From Fidelibacterota bacterium (GTDB taxonomy: Bacteria > Fidelibacterota > Marinisomatia > SCGC-AAA003-L08 > D37C17), in the NCBI GenBank assembly GCA_002717625.1, contig PBEF01000011.1:35758-99757 (forward strand): 64,000 nt of DNA, given 5' to 3'. The notes below the pieces were generated by a model, which saw nothing but the letters and a program-made list of their open reading frames with translations, searched no databases and was not told the origin of the DNA. The translations under genes were made by a program, and so were the position numbers. Of the stretch, positions 36,007 through 44,270 are shown piece by piece. How positions within the stretch are numbered: the first letter of the stretch is position 1; each line of letters starts with the position of its first letter.

Positions 36007-36855
36007 ATGAATTTTAAACAATTTATAGTACAGGAATTGGATGTAAAATCTATCTATCATTTATTGATTTCAGGAATTTCTCCTCGTCCAATTGCTTTGG
36101 TTGGTTCATTAGATAAGAATCGAATTTCTAATTTAGCACCATTTTCATTTTTTAATGCATTTGGAGCGAATCCTCCAATTATAGGTTTTTCTCCAGCTAT
36201 AAGTGGTAGAACAGGTTTGCCTAAAGATACTTTGTTGAATATTAAAGATACTAAAGAATTTACAGTTTCAATTGTTAATAGTAATATTGTTGAGCAAATA
36301 AGTTTATCCTCTTGTGAATTTGATAGAAATATTGATGAGTTTATTAAAACAGGACTAACTAAATATAAATCAAAAAATATATCAGCATATGGAGTAAAAG
36401 AGTCTAATTTTATTATGGAATGTAAACTATATGATATTATAGAGCTTGGAGGTAAACCTGCTAGTGGAAATTTAATTTTAGGAGAAGTTTTAAGATTTCA
36501 TATTAATGAAGAAATATTAACAGATACTAATCAAATTGATCCGTATAAGCTAGATCCTATTGCCAGAAATGGCGGTAGTTGGTATACTAATGCAAAAAAA
36601 GGATTATTTGAATTAAAGAAACCGCAAAATATAGGTATAGGCTTTGATCAACTTCCAGATTATATACTTAATAGTTGCCTTACAGGAAATCAGCTTGCAA
36701 AATTAGCTTCAGTTGAATTTATTCCTTCATTTAAAGATAATAATGAATATGCAATTAATTCAAAAGATGAACTTTTGAAATTGATTAAAAATAAAATCGA
36801 TAATAATTGTATTGATGAAGCCTGGCAATTAATTTTGTATTTAGGAAATTTTTAG
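36007..36855 (+). CDS. Flavin reductase-like (FMN-binding split barrel) protein
   Basis: 282-aa protein whose first about 200 residues form a split-barrel FMN-binding domain of the DIM6/NTAB flavin-reductase family (ISPRPIALVGSLDKNRISNLAPFSFFNAFGANPP and KDTKEFTVSIVN). The C-terminal about 70 residues are helical and unassigned. It starts directly after the hmgA stop. Homologues are often found beside homogentisate genes, but its role there is not established; flavin reduction or a chaperone-like task are both guesses. Confidence 0.85.
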   Translation: MNFKQFIVQELDVKSIYHLLISGISPRPIALVGSLDKNRISNLAPFSFFNAFGANPPIIGFSPAISGRTGLPKDTLLNIKDTKEFTVSIVNSNIVEQISLSSCEFDRNIDEFIKTGLTKYKSKNISAYGVKESNFIMECKLYDIIELGGKPASGNLILGEVLRFHINEEILTDTNQIDPYKLDPIARNGGSWYTNAKKGLFELKKPQNIGIGFDQLPDYILNSCLTGNQLAKLASVEFIPSFKDNNEYAINSKDELLKLIKNKIDNNCIDEAWQLILYLGNF

Positions 36856-36856
36856 A

Positions 36857-38785
36857 ATGAAAAATAAAGTATTTTGGAAACCTCCAATAAATGCTCTTGA
36901 AAAAACAAATATTATTAAATTTAAAAATTTAATAAACCAGAAATACGCTATAAAATTAAATAATTATTCTGAATTATATGAATGGTCAGTACAAAATAAT
37001 TCAGATTTTTGGGAAGAAGTATGGCAGTATTCAGATATTATATGCTCTAATTCATATATAAAAGTTTTAAGTGAAACAAAAAATATTTGGGATGCTAAGT
37101 GGTTCGAAGGTTCTAAGTTAAATTATGCAGAAAATTTACTTAGATATAAAAATAATAATAATGCAATTTATTTTTTTGGAGAAGACCAAGTAGAAAGAAC
37201 TTTAACTTTTAGTGAACTCCAAGATAGTGTCGCAAGGCTAGCTTATAGCTTGAAGAAAATAGGTTTAAGTAAAGGAGATAGGGTTGCTGCTGTTGTTCCT
37301 AATATTCCAGAGGCTGTAATTGGAATGCTCGCAACTGCTAGTATTGGAGGAATTTGGTCATCATGTTCCCCTGATTTTGGTATAGATGGAATACTGGATA
37401 GATTTTCTCAAATTAATCCGAAAGTATTTATTTGTTCTGATGGATATTTTTATAAGGGTAAAAAAATTGATTGTAATAATAAAAATAATAAAATTTTAAA
37501 TTCTTTAAAGAGTGTAGAAAAATCAATTATCATAAATTATATTAATAGCGGAGATTCTAACTGGGATGAATTATTAGATAATTCAGCTGATTCTATTGAT
37601 TTTGAACAAGTAGATTTTTCTGATCCATTATATATCATGTATTCTTCTGGTACTACAGGTAAGCCAAAGAGTATTGTACATTCAGTAGGTGGAACATTAA
37701 TACAGCATTATAAGGAACATATATTGCATGTTGATTTAAAAGAAAATGATAAAATATTTTATTTTACAACTTGTGGTTGGATGATGTGGAATTGGCTTGT
37801 TGGGGGCCTTGCTGTGGGCTCTTCAATTGTCTTGTATGATGGTAATCCTTTCTATCCATATCATGATAGTTTATTAAGGGTTATGAATAGTATAGATATA
37901 GATGTATTTGGTACTAGTGCAAAGTATATATCAGCATTAGAAAGTTTATCTATTAAACCTGATAGTTTTAAATTTGATAAATTGCGATCTATATTATCTA
38001 CAGGGTCTACATTAACAGGTGAAAATTATGAATATGTTTACAGCCATTGGAAAAAAAATGTTCAGCTTTGCTCGATATCTGGAGGAACTGATATAATATC
38101 TTGTTTTGCTCTTGGAAATCCAGTCCTTCCTGTATATAAGAATGAATTACAATGCATTGGTTTGGGAATGAGTGTTAAAAGCTATAATGAAAGAGGTATA
38201 CATGAATTGAATCATAAAGGAGAATTGGTTTGTGATAGGCCTTTCCCTTCTATGCCCATTGGTTTTTGGAACGATAGTGATAATAAAAAATATATAAATA
38301 CATATTTTTCGGATTATTCTAATACATGGAAACATGGTGATTATATTACAATTAATAATCATGGAGGTGTAATTATTCATGGTAGATCAGATGCAACCCT
38401 TAATCCAGGGGGTATTAGAATTGGTACATCTGAAATTTATCAAGTTGTTGAAAAACATCCAAAGGTATTAGACTCTGTTGTTGTTGGTTATGAGTTTGAT
38501 AATGATGAAAAAATAATATTATTCTTAAAATTAAAAGAAAATCAAGATTTAACGGATGAGCTTATTAATGAAGTTAGGCAATTAATTAAAAATAAATGTT
38601 CTCCTAGACACATCCCTTCTTTATTATTGCAGGTAGATGATATTCCATATACTATTAATGGTAAGAAGGTTGAACTTGCGATAAAAAAAATTATTCATAA
38701 CCAATCTGTGAATAATAAGGATTCGTTATCTAACCCTGAATGTTTAGAACAATATAAAATAAAAATAGAAAAATTATTAAAATGA
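36857..38785 (+). CDS. aacS: Acetoacetyl-CoA synthetase
   Basis: 642-aa adenylate-forming ligase. The N-terminal WKPPINALEKTNI and WSVQNNSDFWEEVWQYSDI, the AMP-binding motif MYSSGTTGKPKSIVHS (about 267), TTCGWMMWNWL, and the C-terminal IHGRSDATLNPGGIRIGTSEIY match AacS rather than acetyl-CoA synthetase. Acetoacetate is one end product of tyrosine breakdown, so placing this gene last in the operon makes sense: it recovers acetoacetate as acetoacetyl-CoA. Confidence 0.93.
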   Translation: MKNKVFWKPPINALEKTNIIKFKNLINQKYAIKLNNYSELYEWSVQNNSDFWEEVWQYSDIICSNSYIKVLSETKNIWDAKWFEGSKLNYAENLLRYKNNNNAIYFFGEDQVERTLTFSELQDSVARLAYSLKKIGLSKGDRVAAVVPNIPEAVIGMLATASIGGIWSSCSPDFGIDGILDRFSQINPKVFICSDGYFYKGKKIDCNNKNNKILNSLKSVEKSIIINYINSGDSNWDELLDNSADSIDFEQVDFSDPLYIMYSSGTTGKPKSIVHSVGGTLIQHYKEHILHVDLKENDKIFYFTTCGWMMWNWLVGGLAVGSSIVLYDGNPFYPYHDSLLRVMNSIDIDVFGTSAKYISALESLSIKPDSFKFDKLRSILSTGSTLTGENYEYVYSHWKKNVQLCSISGGTDIISCFALGNPVLPVYKNELQCIGLGMSVKSYNERGIHELNHKGELVCDRPFPSMPIGFWNDSDNKKYINTYFSDYSNTWKHGDYITINNHGGVIIHGRSDATLNPGGIRIGTSEIYQVVEKHPKVLDSVVVGYEFDNDEKIILFLKLKENQDLTDELINEVRQLIKNKCSPRHIPSLLLQVDDIPYTINGKKVELAIKKIIHNQSVNNKDSLSNPECLEQYKIKIEKLLK

Positions 38786-39657
38786 TTAGAAGTGTTTTTG
38801 CAATGATGAAGTTCAGAATATCTTTATTAGTTATTATAACGAGCTATCTTGGGTATTATTTAGGATTAAGGTATATTGGTTTGATAATGATTGAGCAAGA
38901 GTCCATTATTACATTTCTTAATTTAGCAGTAGGGGTATTTTTGACATCTAGTTCTTCTGCTATATTTAATCAATATTTGGAAATAGATTTAGATGCTAAA
39001 ATGTCTAGGACTATGTTTAGGCCATTGCCTAGTAAAAAAATAAATAAAAATACTGCTTTAATGCTAGCAATATTCCTAGCTTTATTGGGGCTTGTATATA
39101 TATATATGTATATTAATACTATAACTACAATTATAGCGTTTTCAACAATATTCTCATATGTTTTTATTTATACCCCTTCTAAAACTAAATCTAAGTGGAA
39201 TACTATTATAGGTTCTTTCCCTGGTGCACTTCCCCCTGTAGGTGGTTGGACTGCAGCGACAGGAGAGATACAAATTCCTGCAGTGATTTTATTTTTAATA
39301 TTATTTTGTTGGCAAATTCCACATTTTTTATCATTAGCAATAATTTATAAAGATGATTACAAGCAAGCAGGGTTTAAGATGTTGCCATCTGTAAGTAAAA
39401 ATTTAGATTCAACATTATTCCAGATTATATTTTTTACAGTAGCTTTGATTGTTTCTTCAATAGGAATATATCTTCTTAATTTAACGTCCTTTGTATATAT
39501 GTTGGGCGCTGTATTGCTTGGTGTTATATTTTTGTTATATTCATCAAGCATATTGTTTGAAGATTCTAATGAGAAAGTTAGAAAGCTATTTGTTTTTTCA
39601 ATTATATATTTACCCTTATTAATGATTTTAATTATTTTGGATACTTTATTAGTATGA
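38782..39657 (+). CDS. ctaB: Protohaem IX farnesyltransferase (haem O synthase)
   Basis: 291-aa UbiA-family prenyltransferase with about nine membrane helices. It adds farnesyl to protohaem, the first step toward haem A. The Asp-rich motif NQYLEIDLDAKMSRT (about 59-73) followed by RPLP, and the second region DDYKQAGFKMLP, match CtaB/CyoE/Cox10. Overlaps aacS by four bases and ctaA by four bases, leading into the respiratory gene set. Confidence 0.93.
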   Translation: MIRSVFAMMKFRISLLVIITSYLGYYLGLRYIGLIMIEQESIITFLNLAVGVFLTSSSSAIFNQYLEIDLDAKMSRTMFRPLPSKKINKNTALMLAIFLALLGLVYIYMYINTITTIIAFSTIFSYVFIYTPSKTKSKWNTIIGSFPGALPPVGGWTAATGEIQIPAVILFLILFCWQIPHFLSLAIIYKDDYKQAGFKMLPSVSKNLDSTLFQIIFFTVALIVSSIGIYLLNLTSFVYMLGAVLLGVIFLLYSSSILFEDSNEKVRKLFVFSIIYLPLLMILIILDTLLV

Positions 39658-40667
39658 ATGTATTAATTATAAGATGGATTAATATTTGTTGCATATCAGT
39701 CTTTATTATGATATTAATAGGAGGAACAACAAGATTAACACAATCAGGTTTGTCTATGGTAGATTGGAAACCTCTATTAGGTATTATTCCTCCAATTAAC
39801 AATGCTCAATGGCAAGCTTCTTTTAATGAATATAAGAAATATCCTGAGTATCAAAAAATCAATCAATTTAAACATATGAACCTAAGTGAGTATAAAAGTA
39901 TTTATTATTGGGAGTATATGCATAGGCTTTTTGGTCGTTTATTAGGATTATTATTTATTATTCCACCTATATTGTTTTTTAAGAAAAATTATATAAGTAA
40001 AAAAATGTTTTTACATTGTATTGTTTGTATGTTTATTGTTACATCTCAGGGATTGCTTGGTTGGTTTATGGTTAAGAGTGGACTTGTAGATGACCCTCAT
40101 GTTAGTCATTATAGATTAACAGCACATTTATTTCTTGCTTTTTTATTAATGGGATACTCATATTGGCTGAAATTTAGATTAGAAAAAGAGAAATCTGATA
40201 TTCCTTGTGTTAAATCTAGCTGTTTTCATATTAATATGATATTTATTTTGTACGTTATCCAAGTTCTTTTTGGTGCATTTATAGCTGGAACAAAGGCTGG
40301 CTTATTATGGAATACTTTTCCGCTTATGGAAGGCCGTTTAATTCCTGATGGTTTATTAGTTCTTGAGCCATTATATGATAATTTTTTAAATAATATGAAA
40401 ATGTTTCAATTTTGTCATAGATTAATAGGAACTGCTTTATTCCTATATGCAGGTTTATTCTTTTATACAACTAGAGATGAAATTTATAATAAGTATACAC
40501 ATTTTTTATTTATGCTACTTTTAATTCAGTTTTATATTGGAATTATGACATTATTATTAAAAGTTCCTGTGTTTTTAGGGGTTGTACATCAGGGGGTAGC
40601 TGTTTTAATACTTCTTATGATACTACATATTAAATTTTTACTTTCTGATACTGAGCCTATTAACTGA
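39654..40667 (+). CDS. ctaA: Haem A synthase
   Basis: 337-aa Cox15/CtaA membrane oxidase with eight helices that converts haem O to haem A. LIGGTTRLTQSGLSMVDWKP, EYMHRLFGRLLGL and the C-terminal FCHRLIGTA and VVHQGVAVLIL include the paired His haem ligands. It is the long (type 2-like) form with the NxxxxxxYPEYQ loop. With ctaB it supplies haem A for the A-type oxidase about 12 kb downstream. The 3' end overlaps the convergent cytochrome c gene by 30 bases. Confidence 0.93.
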   Translation: MNVLIIRWINICCISVFIMILIGGTTRLTQSGLSMVDWKPLLGIIPPINNAQWQASFNEYKKYPEYQKINQFKHMNLSEYKSIYYWEYMHRLFGRLLGLLFIIPPILFFKKNYISKKMFLHCIVCMFIVTSQGLLGWFMVKSGLVDDPHVSHYRLTAHLFLAFLLMGYSYWLKFRLEKEKSDIPCVKSSCFHINMIFILYVIQVLFGAFIAGTKAGLLWNTFPLMEGRLIPDGLLVLEPLYDNFLNNMKMFQFCHRLIGTALFLYAGLFFYTTRDEIYNKYTHFLFMLLLIQFYIGIMTLLLKVPVFLGVVHQGVAVLILLMILHIKFLLSDTEPIN

Positions 40668-41027
40668 TAGAATATATTCTATAGCATCGAGTAAATCTGT
40701 CTCTGAGCATTCTTGACATGCTCCTTTTTTAGGCATAGGACCCTTGCTTCCAGCATATCCATATAAAACATTTGTATAAACTTTTTGCATTGTTTTTGTT
40801 TTTAAAATATTTTCCCAGTTTTTTTTATCGTTTAATATAATAGCTCCCCCTGTACCATATAAATGACATGTTATACAGGATTTATTAAATATTTTTTGCC
40901 CATTTTTTATATCTAATTTATGAGTATTCAAAAAATGTAGATCAATGGTTTCATTGTTTTTTTTTTGATTTTCAAGGCAAGAATTAAATATTACACAAAC
41001 AGAAAGTAATAAAAAATATTTAATCAT
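40638..41027 (-). CDS. Small lipoprotein c-type cytochrome
   Basis: 129 aa. Signal peptide with lipobox IFNSC (Cys17), then one haem motif CITCH (Cys51, Cys54, His55) in KNGQKIFNKSCITCH and a likely Met ligand in GPMPKKGACQEC. The extra C-x2-C near the end resembles the disulfide of cytochrome c5-type proteins. A membrane-tethered single-haem cytochrome would suit electron transfer between the bc complex and oxidase encoded nearby. Co-directional with, and overlapping by four bases, the oxygenase gene upstream of it. Confidence 0.88.
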   Translation of the reverse strand: MIKYFLLLSVCVIFNSCLENQKKNNETIDLHFLNTHKLDIKNGQKIFNKSCITCHLYGTGGAIILNDKKNWENILKTKTMQKVYTNVLYGYAGSKGPMPKKGACQECSETDLLDAIEYILSVNRLSIRK

Positions 41028-41860
41028 TTTAGTCCAATTTCTTTTAATCTTTCTAGTAAATATGAATCGGCGGTATACCTTTCAGATAATATAACTTCAG
41101 GCCTTGGATGTAAAAATAAAGGAATTGAATATCTAGAGAGATTGTTTGTTCTTTTTGGATTAATTACTCTATGTATAGTAGATGGAAAATATCCGGATGA
41201 GGCTTCTTGCAGCATATCGCCATTATTAATAACTATTTCACCTTTTTTGGATTCTATATTCACCCATTTCCCTTTTTTGTTTTTAACCTGCAAGCCAGGT
41301 TGAGAACCCGATACTAGTACTGTTATTAAGTTTATATCGGTATGTGCTCCTGCTCGTATTGCATCTGGATTATCTGAAGGCCTAATTGGGGGGTAATGTA
41401 TTACTCTCATTAAATTTTGAGGACTATTATGGGCCATTTTATTTAATGGTTGACTGTATTTCTGTTTTATTTTAATTGGAGAGAATTTCTCAATTGATGA
41501 TAATAGTTGATTACCTAAATCTGCTAGTTCTTTAAATAAAATTAAAGATTCTTTACTAATAAAATTAGGATATCTACCCCATGATGGATAAATATGAAAA
41601 AATTCTTTTAGATCTTTCTCCTCTTTGTTATATGCATTTTCTGATCTGAAAGGGAAGTAGCCATCTTGTTTTTCATAGTCAAAAATATATTTATGTTTTT
41701 CATCAGATTTAAAAAATAAATCCCAGTCTGAATAAACTTTATTAATTAAAGTTGAGCTTATTGGATGGTTCTTAATGACAGCAAACCCAGTATGATGTAA
41801 AGATTTAACAAACTCTTCATTGAACAATGGGTCATTATAATCTGTTGTAAGTGTATCCAT
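41024..41860 (-). CDS. 2-oxoglutarate/Fe(II) oxygenase, isopenicillin N synthase-like
   Basis: 278-aa non-haem iron oxygenase. The facial triad is visible as His173-x-Asp175 in GAHTDINLITVL and His230 in STIHRVINP; the 2-oxoglutarate-binding R-x-S is RYS (Arg243). DMLQEASSGYFPST is typical of plant-type and IPNS-like enzymes. Substrate unknown. Its neighbour is a cytochrome gene and it is divergent from the micro-ORF chain leading to the bc complex. Confidence 0.88.
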   Translation of the reverse strand: MDTLTTDYNDPLFNEEFVKSLHHTGFAVIKNHPISSTLINKVYSDWDLFFKSDEKHKYIFDYEKQDGYFPFRSENAYNKEEKDLKEFFHIYPSWGRYPNFISKESLILFKELADLGNQLLSSIEKFSPIKIKQKYSQPLNKMAHNSPQNLMRVIHYPPIRPSDNPDAIRAGAHTDINLITVLVSGSQPGLQVKNKKGKWVNIESKKGEIVINNGDMLQEASSGYFPSTIHRVINPKRTNNLSRYSIPLFLHPRPEVILSERYTADSYLLERLKEIGLK

Positions 41861-41907
41861 TATAAGGGTAATTTATTAATATAAAACAGTTAAATAAAAT
41901 ATAATTT

Positions 41908-41988
41908 ATGTTGAACAGAACTTTAGCTATTATTATTTGCACACTTCTTACAATAGCTTATTTTTTTGTTGTTTTTGTTTATTATTAA
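41908..41988 (+). CDS. 26-residue single-helix membrane micro-protein
   Basis: ATG 41908 opens a 26-codon frame encoding MLNRTLAIIICTLLTIAYFF plus VVFVYY, essentially one transmembrane helix. Its TAA shares the final A with the ATG of the next gene (TAATG at 41986-41990), a typical translational-coupling overlap. It is divergent from the oxygenase gene, with 47 AT-rich bases between. Such tiny helices occur as accessory subunits of cytochrome complexes or as CcmD-like proteins. No homology claim is possible at this length. Confidence 0.45.
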   Translation: MLNRTLAIIICTLLTIAYFFVVFVYY

Positions 41989-42338
41989 TGAAAGCAAAGA
42001 AAATAAATCATCCTAGAATTTATTTAGAAATTCTTAATAAGGAGGGGCCTTTTGTTACCATCAAATACAAAAGTAATAAATTCAATGAATATGGAAATAG
42101 AATAGCTGTAGTAGAAAAAATTGATTTGAATAATATTCTTGATAAATTCTGTAATGATTTTAATGAAATTCTTGATAAATTAAATGATATAGAATTAATA
42201 AAAATAAATAATTATATAAAAACACAACATAAAGTTCTTGAACATCATATAAAAAAAAATCGCTATGATTCTATTGATACAGTTAAAGAGAGCATAAAAA
42301 TGATGGAAAATTTTAAAAAGGAATTAATCTCTTTATGA
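41988..42338 (+). CDS. 116-residue helical cytoplasmic protein, unknown function
   Basis: I take ATG 41988, coupled to the preceding micro-ORF, instead of the in-frame TTG 41937, which would add a Cys/Phe-rich stretch that is the shifted reading of that micro-ORF. The protein begins MKAKKINHPRIYLEIL, has a short beta segment, then a long helical, Lys/Asp-rich part (NDIELIKINNYIKTQHK). No signal, helix anchor or motif recognised. Its TGA overlaps the next ATG (ATGA). Confidence 0.6.
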   Translation: MKAKKINHPRIYLEILNKEGPFVTIKYKSNKFNEYGNRIAVVEKIDLNNILDKFCNDFNEILDKLNDIELIKINNYIKTQHKVLEHHIKKNRYDSIDTVKESIKMMENFKKELISL

Positions 42339-42484
42339 ATTTTGAATGGTTAACTTTATTTTGGCTAATGGATAATCTTAATTGGATTATTCTTTTTTTA
42401 TCATTGAGTATTGTTGTTTTATTTTTATTTCCTCTTTTATTAGGCTATGATTTGTATGATAAAGAAAAGAAAAAGGATAAATAA
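42335..42484 (+). CDS. 49-residue single-helix membrane protein
   Basis: ATG 42335 overlaps the previous stop by four bases. The frame gives 49 residues: an aromatic N-terminus (MNFEWLTLFWLMDNLNW), one strong hydrophobic helix (about 18-38) and a charged tail ending KEKKKDK. The stop TAA shares its last A with the ATG of the next micro-ORF (TAATG). Size and layout suit a small subunit or assembly factor of the adjacent cytochrome complex. Confidence 0.55.
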   Translation: MNFEWLTLFWLMDNLNWIILFLSLSIVVLFLFPLLLGYDLYDKEKKKDK

Positions 42485-42633
42485 TGAAGCCTAACTTTAT
42501 ATTAATTATATTTTTGCTTTTAGGTTCTTTGTTATTTTTTGTATCAGAGATTGTTTCTTTAAAAAAACAAATTAGAAAATTAGATAGAAATGTTAAGCGT
42601 TTATTAAAGGATAAAAATAAAAATGGAAAATAA
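42484..42633 (+). CDS. 49-residue single-helix membrane protein with basic coiled tail (CcmD-like layout)
   Basis: Frame from ATG 42484: one N-terminal helix (about 4-22, NFILIIFLLLGSLLFFVSEI), then a basic helical tail with SLKKQIRKLDRNVKRLLKDK. This single-helix plus basic-tail plan is like CcmD and other small haem-handling proteins; that is a layout similarity, not a proven relation. The end overlaps the HEAT-repeat gene start by 11 bases. Confidence 0.55.
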   Translation: MKPNFILIIFLLLGSLLFFVSEIVSLKKQIRKLDRNVKRLLKDKNKNGK

Positions 42634-43507
42634 ATTAGAACAGCAAGATTATAACCCAAGTAGAGTTTATGCGCTTTTTTATTCATTCTTTTTAATCCCA
42701 TTTATGATGGCAATATTTGGAGCACTATTTTTTTTCATGTTTCAATTTTTAACTTATGAAAAAAGTACTCCTTTAGATTTGCTTGATAATATACAGTCGG
42801 GTTCTGCAACAAAAAGGTGGCAATCTGCATTTGAATTATCTAATATGCTTGAGGCCTCTAAAATTCAAAACAAAGATTTTTTTAATAGTAAATTGATTTC
42901 TTTATATGAAAAATCAAAGCATGATGATGATAGGGTCAGAACTTATTTAGCTTTAGCTATGGGTAAAACTAAAGATTCTGAGTTTGGACCTTATTTAATT
43001 GATGCTTTGACAAAGGATGAAAATTTAACTAATAGGATAGCTGCTATTAAATCATTAGGAATGTTGCAATATAGTCAAAGCTGTAAAATTTTAAGTGAAA
43101 TCATATCAAATTCAGATTTTGATTCTGAAAAACTTGCAGCTATTATTTCATTAGGTGTTATAGGTGATTCTGATTATAGTGATGTTTTAATAACCATGTT
43201 AGATTATGAAGAGCCTAATATTAGATGGGATGCAGCTATATCATTGGCTAAAATGGGAGATAGGTCTGGTGTCCCAGTTATTGTCAATTTGCTAGATAGA
43301 AAATATTATGATCTATTCCCTTCCTCTAAAAATGGAGAGGGAATTGATAGTGAAGAAGCTGATAACTCAATATATACTGCAATTGCAGTATCACAAATCC
43401 TTATTGATTTACGTTTTAGAGATAGATTGATTTATTTATCAAAAAATGATAAAAATATAAAAATTAGAGAATTTGCATTAAAAACTATTAATGCATATTA
43501 TAAATAA
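42623..43507 (+). CDS. Membrane-anchored HEAT-repeat protein
   Basis: 294 aa with one N-terminal membrane helix (about 22-46) followed by HEAT/PBS-lyase-type repeats (RVRTYLALAMGKTKDSEFGPYL, NRIAAIKSLGMLQYS, KLAAIISLGVIGDSDYSDVL and IRWDAAISLAKMGDRSGVPVI). The repeats probably form a protein-protein interaction solenoid facing the periplasm or cytoplasm. It lies directly upstream of the Rieske and cytochrome b genes and ends the micro-ORF chain, so it may be an assembly or accessory factor of that complex. Confidence 0.82.
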   Translation: MENKLEQQDYNPSRVYALFYSFFLIPFMMAIFGALFFFMFQFLTYEKSTPLDLLDNIQSGSATKRWQSAFELSNMLEASKIQNKDFFNSKLISLYEKSKHDDDRVRTYLALAMGKTKDSEFGPYLIDALTKDENLTNRIAAIKSLGMLQYSQSCKILSEIISNSDFDSEKLAAIISLGVIGDSDYSDVLITMLDYEEPNIRWDAAISLAKMGDRSGVPVIVNLLDRKYYDLFPSSKNGEGIDSEEADNSIYTAIAVSQILIDLRFRDRLIYLSKNDKNIKIREFALKTINAYYK

Positions 43508-43568
43508 TTCTTAAATTCTGAAGCTATATATTTGATTTTTAAATTTATTTTACAATTGTTGGTAATAA

Positions 43569-44246
43569 ATGAAATTAACAGAAGAAGAAAAACAGCTCTT
43601 AATTAGCGCAAAGGATGAATCCGTTTGGTATTCTATTTGTGATGATATAAAAAATAGAAGAAATGGTATTTATCCTAATTATTTATCAAGAGAGGTCTAT
43701 CAGATTTATCAAAACAAATTTCCCATTGATAAATATAAAGAATGGGCACTCTTAGATTCTCAGCTTACAAGAAAAGCTTTTTTGAATTGGTTAAGTGTTG
43801 GATGGTTGGCATTTGCTGCTGCAACAGGTGGTTTTTTTACAGCAATGATAAGATACTTATTCCCTAATGTTCTATTTGAACCCCCTCAAAGTTTTAAGAT
43901 AGGATTTCCTGATAATTTTGAAGCAGGTAAGGTTGATTTGCGTTTTAAAAAGTCACATAATGTTTGGATTGTAAGAGATGATGAAAAGATTATAGCATTG
44001 TCAACAGTATGCACTCATTTAGGATGTACTCCAAATTGGCTTGAAACAGATAGAAAGTTTAAGTGTCCTTGCCATGGAAGTGGTTTTAGATCATCAGGGA
44101 TTAACTTTGAAGGTCCTGCTCCAAGACCTTTGGAACGTTATAGAATTGTTTTGGCAAATGATGGTCAGATTTTAGTTGATAAAACAAAGAAATTCAATTA
44201 TGAAAAAGGAGAATGGGGTAGGTCGGAATCTTTTTTAAAAGTTTAA
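43569..44246 (+). CDS. Rieske [2Fe-2S] protein of the cytochrome bc complex
   Basis: 225 aa. The N-terminal about 65 residues are cytoplasmic and unusual for Rieske proteins. One membrane helix lies at about 72-97, then the soluble domain with cluster ligands in VCTHLGC (Cys148, His150) and CPCHGSGF (Cys166, His169), and disulfide Cys153/Cys168. GPAPRPLERY is standard. It passes electrons from quinol to cytochrome c. No twin-arginine motif is obvious before the helix. First gene of the Rieske-cytb-subunit IV-cytochrome c cluster, with its own 60-base upstream gap. Confidence 0.94.
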   Translation: MKLTEEEKQLLISAKDESVWYSICDDIKNRRNGIYPNYLSREVYQIYQNKFPIDKYKEWALLDSQLTRKAFLNWLSVGWLAFAAATGGFFTAMIRYLFPNVLFEPPQSFKIGFPDNFEAGKVDLRFKKSHNVWIVRDDEKIIALSTVCTHLGCTPNWLETDRKFKCPCHGSGFRSSGINFEGPAPRPLERYRIVLANDGQILVDKTKKFNYEKGEWGRSESFLKV

Positions 44247-44270
44247 TTTTTATAAGGTGTTTAATACAAT

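Noticed and set aside
41937..41987. N-terminal extension from TTG 41937 for the 116-aa protein
   Set aside because: It would read a Cys/Phe-rich shifted version of the micro-ORF; the coupled ATG 41988 is the better start.
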